Part shown: positions 1 through 6,776 of the stretch, piece by piece
How positions within the stretch are numbered: the stretch's first letter is position 1
How the letters are laid out: each line of letters starts with the position of its first letter
DNA from: Flavobacteriaceae bacterium
Lineage (GTDB): Bacteria > Bacteroidota > Bacteroidia > Flavobacteriales > Flavobacteriaceae
Reading direction: 5' to 3'
DNA length: 9,777 bases
NCBI GenBank assembly: GCA_947458575.1
Contig: CANHBE010000085.1
Coordinates: 1-9,777, forward strand
Position numbers and translations under genes: made by a program
The notes under the pieces: model-generated
The model's database searches: none
Told to the model about the DNA's origin: nothing
What the model saw: the letters and a program-made list of their open reading frames with translations, nothing else

Positions 1-861
1 CAAGACCCTCATTATACACAGTATATGTACAATATGAACGTCATTAACCCTGCATATGCCGGATCAAAGGAAAACCTGTCCTTCGGATTGCTATACAGAA
101 AGCAATGGGTTGATATTGAAGATGCACCATCGACTTTCTCTCTTGCGGGTTCTTTGCCTGTTGGAAAGAATGTGGGTGTCGGACTATCTGTGATTTCCGA
201 TAAAATTGGTCCTGTTGAAGAGAATAATGTGTATGCCGACTTTTCCTATACGCTTAATTTGGGAGGCGAGCATCGATTGGCATTCGGAATGAAAGCAGGT
301 GCAACTTTTCACAAGGTGGGTTTGTTTAGTGAAATTGGAAACGGAAATGTTCCTGATCCGGATGACCCGGCATTTGCGGAAGACACCAACAATACTTTCT
401 TGAATATTGGTTCGGGTTTGTTCTACTATACTCAGAATTATTATATCGCGTTCTCTGTGCCGAATATGCTGCGGTCAAAGCATCTTGATTTCAACGGACG
501 AAACTTCGGAACAGAAACGTCTCATTATTTCTTGACGGGAGGTTATGTATTCGATTTGAGCGAGAATGTCAAATTCAAGCCATTCACCATGATCAAAACG
601 GCTTTTGGCGCTCCGGTATCATATGATATTTCGACGAACTTTCTTTTCAATCAAAAGTTTGAAGTTGGTGCAACTTACAGAAGAGATGATAGCTTTGGTG
701 CGATGGTTAATTATGCCATCAATCCAAACCTGAGAATAGGTTATGCTTACGATCACATCATTTCAGATTTGAAAGTAACTACACCTTCGTCGCACGAAAT
801 CATTTTGTTATTCGATTTGAATTTCCCGAAAAAAGTATCACAATCACCTAGATATTTCTAA
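1..861 (+). CDS. PorP/SprF family type IX secretion system outer membrane protein (5' partial)
   Basis: The open frame runs from base 1 without a start codon: the first residues read QDPHYTQYMYNMNVINPAYA, the conserved N-terminal signature of mature PorP/SprF proteins. An ATG at 25 lies inside this signature and is not the true start; the real start and signal peptide lie left of the window, so about 20 residues are missing of an expected ~305. The 286 visible residues alternate hydrophobic and polar positions with many aromatic residues and glycines, as expected for an outer membrane beta-barrel, and the protein ends in an aromatic residue (RYF). PorP is needed for T9SS function in Porphyromonas, and SprF is required for secretion of the gliding adhesin SprB in Flavobacterium johnsoniae; paralogues tend to follow genes for cargo with type B C-terminal domains. 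I infer an accessory role of that kind here, because the next gene is the usual OmpA-type partner. Which paralogue this is cannot be decided from the sequence. Confidence 0.93.
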   Translation, partial: QDPHYTQYMYNMNVINPAYAGSKENLSFGLLYRKQWVDIEDAPSTFSLAGSLPVGKNVGVGLSVISDKIGPVEENNVYADFSYTLNLGGEHRLAFGMKAGATFHKVGLFSEIGNGNVPDPDDPAFAEDTNNTFLNIGSGLFYYTQNYYIAFSVPNMLRSKHLDFNGRNFGTETSHYFLTGGYVFDLSENVKFKPFTMIKTAFGAPVSYDISTNFLFNQKFEVGATYRRDDSFGAMVNYAINPNLRIGYAYDHIISDLKVTTPSSHEIILLFDLNFPKKVSQSPRYF

Positions 862-878
862 AAATTTATAGCCAGAAT

Positions 879-2744
879 ATGAAAAAAATCTTCATTGTTA
901 GTCTTGTCATCGCTTCTCTATGTGCTGCTGGACAAAATGCAAATACTCAAAAAGCAGATCAATATTTTAATCAATATGAATATGTCGATGCCGCTGCCGC
1001 ATATTTGAAATTAGTAGAAAGTGGCAAAGCTGACGGCTATGTCTACAAACAATTGGCAGAAACCTATTACAATATGTTTAATACTACTGAAGCTGCAAAA
1101 TGGTATGCCAAAGCGATACAGTCACCACAAGATGCGGAAACTTATTATCGTTTTGCCCAGATGCTGAAGTCGAATGGCAAATATGAAGAAGCCAATAAGC
1201 AAATGCTTGTTTTTGCCAACAAAGCGCCAAATGACCAGCGGGCAAAGGCGTTTATGGAAAACCCAAATTATGTTCCGAAACTGTTTGATTTGTCGAAATT
1301 ATACGAAGTAAAAATCGGAACTTTTAATTCAGATAAAACCGACTTTGGCGCTGTTATTCAAAACAATACTGTATACTTCACTAGCACAAGAAATAATTCA
1401 CGAAAGGATTATGGTTGGAATAAAGAGCCCTATCTCGATCTCTATGAAGCAGATCTCAACTCGGATAATTCTGTTGGCAATATTCGAAACATTGACGGAC
1501 TAAACTCGAAATATCACGATGGACCGGCAACGCTCACTGCAGATGGAAATACCATTTATTTCGCGAGTGATAGCTTTAGAGAAGCATCATTTGAAAAAGA
1601 TTCTAAAAACAAGCTGAAATTGGGCAAGAATAATTTGTTCAAAGCAAACCGAACAAACGCAGGATGGTCTGCGGCGATGTCCTTACCGTTTAACAGCAAC
1701 TCATATTCCACGAGTAATCCATGTTTAAGTTCAGATGGAAAAGTGCTGTACTTCTCCTCTGATATGCCCGGAAGCATCGGTGGCGTTGATATATGGAAAG
1801 TAACAATCGATGCCAATGGCGTTTACGGAAAACCAGAAAATTTAGGCGCCTCAATTAACACGGAAGGCAATGAGAGTTTTCCGTTTGTAACTGAAGATAA
1901 TAAAACACTTTTCTTTGCTTCTACCGGAAAACCGGGACTTGGAGGCTTAGATATCTTTCAAGTCGATCTAACGCAAACTACTGAAGCTGTCAATTTAGGA
2001 AAACCAATTAATAGCGAAAAAGACGATTTCGCCTTTACATTCAATAAAGCTAAGAATATGGGCTTTTTGTCGAGTAACCGCAACGGAAATGATGATATTT
2101 TTGAAGTGCACATGATTTGCAATGCTGATGTACTTACTATTGTAACTAATGCTAAAACAGGTGCGATTTTAAGCGACGCTCAAGTTTCAATTTTAGATGA
2201 CAAAAACAATACAATCGCCACCGAAAAAACCAACCAAAGAGGAGAAGTGACTTACAAAGTAGATTGTAATAAGGCTTATAGCATTTTAGCTTCCAAGGAT
2301 GGTTTTGAAAGCTATGCCTTTGACCTTGCGAAAAGCAAAGGAGGTTTGACTACGGTTGCCGCGCCTTTATCCCCAATCGATGTTGTGATTACGGAAAAAG
2401 AAGTGATACTGAAGCCAATTTATTTTGAGTACAACAAAAGCAATATAACCAAAGAAGGCGCCGCAGAATTAGAAAAGTTAGTGCAAGTAATGAAAAGCAA
2501 CGAAAAGCTTATTATTCTCGCCAAAGCTCATACTGATAGTCGGGGAAGTGATGAATACAATTTGAGTCTCTCTGATCGCCGGGCGAAAGCGACTGCGCAA
2601 TATGTGATTTCGAAAGGAATTGCACCGTATCGCATCTCTGGAAAAGGCATGGGAGAAAGCGAACCAAAAATTGATTGTAAAGAAAACTGCACCGATGATG
2701 AGCATGCGCAAAATAGACGTTCGGAATTTTTGATTGTGAAGTAG
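879..2744 (+). CDS. PorE-like OmpA family protein (TPR, PD40 propeller, CRD, OmpA domain)
   Basis: A complete 621-residue exported protein. Residues 1-18 form a signal peptide. Cys15 does not sit in a proper lipobox (ASL precedes it), so ordinary signal peptidase I cleavage is more likely than lipidation. TPR-like helices fill about 20-125. About 155-415 hold five PD40/WD40-like strands (YFTSTRN, IYFASDS, LYFSSDM near 290, LFFAST near 344, GFLSSNR), consistent with a five-bladed propeller. About 418-495 resemble a carboxypeptidase-regulatory domain. About 510-621 are an OmpA domain with the peptidoglycan (diaminopimelate) contacts D553 and R568 in the HTDSRG and LSDRRA motifs and the terminal NRRSEF motif; Cys600 and Cys604 may pair. 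This order matches PorE of Porphyromonas, thought to tie the T9SS to peptidoglycan. It starts 17 bases after the PorP/SprF gene, so the two are very likely cotranscribed. No Shine-Dalgarno is visible; the signal peptide fixes the start. It could be a paralogue serving one cargo rather than PorE itself. Confidence 0.9.
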   Translation: MKKIFIVSLVIASLCAAGQNANTQKADQYFNQYEYVDAAAAYLKLVESGKADGYVYKQLAETYYNMFNTTEAAKWYAKAIQSPQDAETYYRFAQMLKSNGKYEEANKQMLVFANKAPNDQRAKAFMENPNYVPKLFDLSKLYEVKIGTFNSDKTDFGAVIQNNTVYFTSTRNNSRKDYGWNKEPYLDLYEADLNSDNSVGNIRNIDGLNSKYHDGPATLTADGNTIYFASDSFREASFEKDSKNKLKLGKNNLFKANRTNAGWSAAMSLPFNSNSYSTSNPCLSSDGKVLYFSSDMPGSIGGVDIWKVTIDANGVYGKPENLGASINTEGNESFPFVTEDNKTLFFASTGKPGLGGLDIFQVDLTQTTEAVNLGKPINSEKDDFAFTFNKAKNMGFLSSNRNGNDDIFEVHMICNADVLTIVTNAKTGAILSDAQVSILDDKNNTIATEKTNQRGEVTYKVDCNKAYSILASKDGFESYAFDLAKSKGGLTTVAAPLSPIDVVITEKEVILKPIYFEYNKSNITKEGAAELEKLVQVMKSNEKLIILAKAHTDSRGSDEYNLSLSDRRAKATAQYVISKGIAPYRISGKGMGESEPKIDCKENCTDDEHAQNRRSEFLIVK

Positions 2745-2759
2745 AATAATTTACATTTG
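2727..2759 (+). promoter_or_regulatory. Bacteroidota-type sigma-A promoter for the metalloprotease gene
   Basis: TTTG at 2729-2732 is followed after exactly 19 bases by TACATTTG at 2752-2759, a full match to the Bacteroidota consensus TTTG-N19-TAnnTTTG (-33 and -7 boxes). Transcription should start near 2765, giving a leader of about 80 bases before the ATG at 2846. The -33 box lies inside the last codons of the upstream OmpA gene, whose stop is at 2742-2744. This suggests the protease has its own promoter in addition to any read-through. Confidence 0.7.
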
Positions 2760-2845
2760 CGAACAAACGTAAAATATTGACTTCTAATTATTTAGATTCA
2801 AGGATAATACGTCTGCATTATTTGCTAATAAATTACAATTTCATC

Positions 2846-5800
2846 ATGAAACAACTATTACTGCTATTTACTGTCTTTATTTTTTCTAACAGTTTTGGAC
2901 AAAATGATTTATGGACTAAGGTTTCCGAAGAATCAACAAAATCATTAAAGAAGACGGAACGAGCGTCAATGCCATCGAAGTTTGAACTGTATTCATTAAA
3001 TTTAGATGTATTGAAGTCGCGTTTGTCACGAGCGCCACTAGATTCTAATGGTACTTCTTCCAACCTTATCATTGCTTTTCCAAATCCAAATGGAGAATTG
3101 GCTGATTACAAGATTTATGAGGCTCCTATTATGGAACAAGGTTTGGCGAATAAGTTTCCGGATTTAAAAACATACATAGGAAAAAACGTTAAAAATCCCG
3201 TTGAAACCATCCGATTTAGTGTAACCCTTTTTGGTTTGCACGTGATGTCTTATTCGGGTGATGAAGGAAGTTTTTACATTGACACCTACACCAAAGACTT
3301 AAAAAATTATATTCTGTATAGAAGACAAGATATCACAGCAACTAAATCTTTTCATTGTGATGTAATCGACTCTTCTTCTGAAGAAATTAGAGTGATTGAA
3401 GATGTTATTCAAAACAGAGCAAGTGATGGTTTTTTTAGAACCTATCGTTTAGCAATGGCTTGTACTATCGAATTTGCTGCTTTCCACATCAATGCAGCGG
3501 GACTTGCAGGCGGAACATTAGCACAAAAGAAGGCGGCAGTTTTGTCGGCGATGGTTGTCACAATGGCTAGAGTTAATGGTGTTTTTGAGAAAGATATGTC
3601 TTTAAGAATGAACTTAGTAGCCAACAACGACTTGATCATTTTTGTAGATTCAGATAACTTCGATAATGCCAACTCAAACACCCTAATTAATCAGAGTCAA
3701 AGCGTTATTGATGCGACCATTGGTTCTGCAAATTACGATATTGGTCACACTGTTAGTACAGGTGGCGGCGGATTGGCTCAGCTGAACTCTCCTTGTGGAA
3801 GTGGTAAAGCAAGAGGCATCACTGGTCAAGGTTCACCAGTAGGTGATCCTTTTGATATTGATTATGTAGCCCATGAAATTGGTCACCAGTGGGGAGCGAA
3901 TCACACACAAAATAATGCGTGTAACCGTAATTCCGCTACAGCAGTAGAACCGGGAAGCGCTTCAACAATAATGGGATACGCAGGAATTTGCTCCCCAAAT
4001 GTGCAAAGTAATTCTGATGCTTATTTCCATACTGTAAGTATTACCGAAATGATTAATTTCGTTAATGGCACAGGAGGAACTTGTGCTTCAGCAACTGCCA
4101 GTGGAAATACTCCTCCAGTTGCCAACGCCGGAATTGACTATACAATACCGAGAGGAACAGCATTTATTTTAAAAGGATCAGGGTCTGACGCTAATGGAGA
4201 CACTTTGACGTATTGTTGGGAGCAAACTAACAATCAAGCGAGTACCCAACCTCCTACGCAAACAGCTACAACGGGTCCGAATTTTAGATCTATTTCACCT
4301 TCCACTTCACCTAATAGATTCATGCCACCCATAGCCAGTGTGGTTGCCAATGTTTTGAATCCAACTTGGGAAGTTGTGCCAACTGTTGCTCGTACAATGA
4401 ATTTTGCACTAACTGTAAGAGACAACAGAACTCCAAACGGCGGGCAAACACAAAGGGACGATATGGTTCTTACTGTTGCCAGTGTTGGACCTTTCTTAGT
4501 TACTAGTCCAAATACAGCAGTATCTTATGTTGGAAATGTGTCACAAACCATTACGTGGGATGTAGCGGGAACTACAGCAAATGGTATTAATTGCGCGAAC
4601 GTTGATATACTTTTATCGACAAATGGTGGACTTACATTTCCGATAACTTTAGTGGCGGGCACACCTAATGACGGCACTCAAGCAGTTACGATTCCAAATT
4701 TACCGGGAACTACGAACCGCATTATGATTGCAGGTACGAATCACCTTTTTTATGACCTATCCAATACAAACTTCACCATTACAGCTGGAACCGCAGATAC
4801 TGTAGCACCAACTCCTCCTGCTCTTTCTGCTTCAAACACAACTATTAATTCAACGCTATTGACTTGGTCCGGAGCTACAGATAATATTGCAGTTACAGGT
4901 TATAACATTTTTAGAAATGGCGTACAAATCGGCACAACTTCTTCCACAACTTTTAGTGTTACCGGCCTGAGTGCCGCGACCACCTATTCTTTTACAGTAA
5001 GAGCGAGGGATGCAGATGGAAATCTTTCCGTTGATAGTAATGCGGTCAGCGTGACCACGGAAGCATTAGATACAACGCCTCCTTCTGCACCGGTATTGAG
5101 CAATAATTCGACAACTACGACTTCCACTGTACTTACTTGGACAGCTGCGACTGATAATGTTGGTGTTGTGAGTTATGATATATACAGAAATGGAAGTTTC
5201 TTGGTAAACACAGCGCTGACAACTTACACCGTAACAGGTTTAGTTCCCGCTACACCATATACTTTTTATGTACGAGCAAGGGATGCTGCAGGAAATACCT
5301 CTGTAAACAGCAATACTTTGAATGTCACAACACTAACACCAGATGTAACGCCACCTTCACCACCAACATTAACCGTGTCGTCGATTACCTCAACATCTGC
5401 CGTGCTTTCTTGGTCCGGCGCAACAGATAATGTTGCCGTTACAGCATACGATGTCTATCGTGGCGCTACGCTCATTGGTAGTACAGCAACGACGACATTT
5501 ACTGCCACAGGATTAGTAGCGCTAACTCCATATTCATTTTCAGTGAGATCAAAAGACGCGGCAGGAAATTTCTCCGTTCCTAGTAATGTAGTTAACATTA
5601 CAACAGCAGAATTTACGTATTGCACATCCCAAGGAAACAGTGTTGCAGATGAATTGATTGGTAACGTGACTGTGGGAACTATCAACAATACATCAACTGG
5701 AGGTACCGGCTATACCGACTTCACTAACCTATCTACCACTTTTGCTTTGGGAAGTACTCAAACCATATCAATCACACCGACATGGACAGGTACGGTTTAT

Positions 5801-6625
5801 CCTGAAGGTTATGCGGTATTTATTGATTACAATAGAGATGGCGATTTTACTGACAGTGGAGAAACTGTCTTCACCCAAGCAGCTACAACAGCTACGCTCA
5901 TTACAGGAAATTTCACTGTTCCCTTAACCGCTACTTTGGGATCAACAAGAATGCGAGTTTCACTAAAATATAATGGAATACCAACTGCTTGCGAAACTTT
6001 TTCATTTGGACAAGTGGAAGACTACACTGTCGTACTAACCGCTGCAGCCACCACACTAAATTTAAAAATGTTTTTCGAAGGTTATTATGATTCTGGAACA
6101 AACTTGATGCAACCGGTGAAGGCAAATCAAGGCATAGGCGTGAGTTCAACAGATGTTGATCAAATCACAGTTGAACTACGAAATCCTACTACTTTTGCTC
6201 TAACCGCTTCAACGACCGCGAATTTGTTAACCAATGGAAATGCAACCGCAACCTTCAACCCTTCAATTTCGGGCTCACATTATATTGTAGTCAAATATAG
6301 AAATACTGTTGAGACATGGAGTGCCACAGCAGTAGCAATGGGAGGTAGTCCGATTAGTTATGATTTCTCCAATGCAGTTTCTAAAGCATATGGTGACAAT
6401 ATGATTTTACTTGAACCAGGTGTTTGGGGATTTTATTCAGGAGAAATAAATCAAGATGGGTTAGTTGATCTATCCGATTATACCGTTTGGGAAAATGATT
6501 ATTTGGAATTTGCTTTCGGAGATTATGTTACGGATATAAATGGTGATGGACTAGTGGACCTTTCAGATTATACACTTTGGGAAAGTAATTATCTTAATTT
6601 TATCTTCAGTGTAAGTCCACAATAA
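2846..6625 (+). CDS. Secreted reprolysin-like zinc metalloprotease with PKD-like, FN3, GEVED and dockerin-like domains
   Basis: A 1259-residue secreted endopeptidase. I chose ATG 2846 because a clean signal peptide follows (MKQLLLLFTVFIFSNSFGQ); a TTG 69 bases upstream would bury it. Residues ~20-195 are the prodomain typical of Bacteroidota reprolysin-like proteases. The catalytic domain spans ~198-415, with the metzincin zinc site HEIGHQWGANH (H343, H347, H353 bind zinc; E344 is the catalytic base) and the Met-turn STIMGYAG with M376. Then come a PKD/cadherin-like domain (~422-545), an Ig-like domain (~549-648), three FN3 domains (651-741, 742-832, 833-922), a GEVED domain (~925-1064, with a DYNRDGDF calcium-type loop from D994 and GQVEDYTV at the end), and a C-terminal module (~1071-1259) ending in two dockerin-like EF-hand loops. 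No Por-secretion-system type A tail (lysine-rich beta-strand ending) is visible. The likely role is extracellular or surface protein degradation; the substrate cannot be told. It has its own promoter, so it need not belong to the preceding secretion operon. Confidence 0.93.
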   Translation: MKQLLLLFTVFIFSNSFGQNDLWTKVSEESTKSLKKTERASMPSKFELYSLNLDVLKSRLSRAPLDSNGTSSNLIIAFPNPNGELADYKIYEAPIMEQGLANKFPDLKTYIGKNVKNPVETIRFSVTLFGLHVMSYSGDEGSFYIDTYTKDLKNYILYRRQDITATKSFHCDVIDSSSEEIRVIEDVIQNRASDGFFRTYRLAMACTIEFAAFHINAAGLAGGTLAQKKAAVLSAMVVTMARVNGVFEKDMSLRMNLVANNDLIIFVDSDNFDNANSNTLINQSQSVIDATIGSANYDIGHTVSTGGGGLAQLNSPCGSGKARGITGQGSPVGDPFDIDYVAHEIGHQWGANHTQNNACNRNSATAVEPGSASTIMGYAGICSPNVQSNSDAYFHTVSITEMINFVNGTGGTCASATASGNTPPVANAGIDYTIPRGTAFILKGSGSDANGDTLTYCWEQTNNQASTQPPTQTATTGPNFRSISPSTSPNRFMPPIASVVANVLNPTWEVVPTVARTMNFALTVRDNRTPNGGQTQRDDMVLTVASVGPFLVTSPNTAVSYVGNVSQTITWDVAGTTANGINCANVDILLSTNGGLTFPITLVAGTPNDGTQAVTIPNLPGTTNRIMIAGTNHLFYDLSNTNFTITAGTADTVAPTPPALSASNTTINSTLLTWSGATDNIAVTGYNIFRNGVQIGTTSSTTFSVTGLSAATTYSFTVRARDADGNLSVDSNAVSVTTEALDTTPPSAPVLSNNSTTTTSTVLTWTAATDNVGVVSYDIYRNGSFLVNTALTTYTVTGLVPATPYTFYVRARDAAGNTSVNSNTLNVTTLTPDVTPPSPPTLTVSSITSTSAVLSWSGATDNVAVTAYDVYRGATLIGSTATTTFTATGLVALTPYSFSVRSKDAAGNFSVPSNVVNITTAEFTYCTSQGNSVADELIGNVTVGTINNTSTGGTGYTDFTNLSTTFALGSTQTISITPTWTGTVYPEGYAVFIDYNRDGDFTDSGETVFTQAATTATLITGNFTVPLTATLGSTRMRVSLKYNGIPTACETFSFGQVEDYTVVLTAAATTLNLKMFFEGYYDSGTNLMQPVKANQGIGVSSTDVDQITVELRNPTTFALTASTTANLLTNGNATATFNPSISGSHYIVVKYRNTVETWSATAVAMGGSPISYDFSNAVSKAYGDNMILLEPGVWGFYSGEINQDGLVDLSDYTVWENDYLEFAFGDYVTDINGDGLVDLSDYTLWESNYLNFIFSVSPQ
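4796..5611 (+). repeat. Three tandem FN3 repeats of 273 bp
   Basis: Within the protease, three units start at D651, D742 and D833, exactly 91 residues (273 bases) apart. Each opens with a TxPP/TPPSxP linker and holds conserved LTW/LSWSGATDN, YxIxRNG/YDVYRG, TxFxVTGL, TxYxFxVRARDAxGN and VxVTT segments. They are similar but clearly diverged at DNA level, so this is an old domain duplication rather than a recent one. FN3 domains in secreted bacterial enzymes usually act as spacers or surface-binding modules. Confidence 0.9.
6443..6622 (+). repeat. Two 30-residue dockerin-like EF-hand repeats at the C-terminus
   Basis: The last 60 residues of the protease are two units of exactly 30 residues, starting at E1200 and D1230. 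The loops read EINQDGLVDLSDY and DINGDGLVDLSDY, followed by TVWENDYLEF and TLWESNYLNF. The second loop fits the dockerin/EF-hand calcium pattern D-x-N-x-D-G-x-V-D-x-x-D completely; the first has Glu in place of the first Asp. The protein ends eight residues after the second YLNF, with no further domain. Confidence 0.85.
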
Positions 6626-6776
6626 GGGTAAAGCAAAAGCTTCAATAATCTCATTTAAAATTTTAGCATAATGTCCGAGAGGAACTCGATAATCATCTTT
6701 TATTATTAGAACTGAAGACCAACATAAAAAATGAAACTCGCTTTTGATATTTGCACGATAACATAATTAGTTGAGT
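6626..6776. other. Intergenic region between protease and ABC exporter
   Basis: These 151 AT-rich bases contain no open frame of note. The only hairpin I can see is a short one, CGAG-AGGAA-CTCG at 6676-6688, followed by a T-rich tract at 6697-6706; it could help termination of the protease transcript, but a 4-bp stem is too weak to call a terminator. A 10-base palindrome, TAAAATTTTA, lies at 6656-6665. The right end holds a possible -7 box for the next gene. Confidence 0.6.
6746..6753 (+). promoter_or_regulatory. Possible -7 box for the ABC exporter gene
   Basis: GATATTTG differs by one base from the Bacteroidota -7 consensus TAnnTTTG and is followed by C, as is common. It lies 23 bases before the ATG at 6777, a plausible spacing for a short leader. 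No TTG is present about 19 bases upstream, so the -33 element is missing or degenerate and the call is tentative. Confidence 0.35.

Noticed and set aside
25..27. ATG at 25 as the start of the PorP/SprF gene
   Set aside because: The frame is open to base 1 and the preceding residues QDPHYTQYMY belong to the conserved mature N-terminus, so the gene is cut by the window edge.
2777..2845. Upstream TTG start extending the metalloprotease by 23 residues
   Set aside because: The extension would place polar and aromatic residues before a textbook signal peptide starting at ATG 2846; the ATG start fits export.
5742..6149. Open frames on both strands inside the protease gene
   Set aside because: They overlap the GEVED and C-terminal coding sequence, have no recognisable domains or promoters, and look like chance frames.
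6443..6622. Dockerin repeats as evidence of a cellulosome
   Set aside because: No cohesin, carbohydrate-binding module or glycoside hydrolase is present, and the carrier is a protease; dockerin-like loops alone do not show a cellulosome.
6676..6688. Hairpin CGAG-AGGAA-CTCG as a terminator of the protease gene
   Set aside because: The stem is only four pairs, and the T-rich tract begins eight bases after it, so it is below what I would call an intrinsic terminator.
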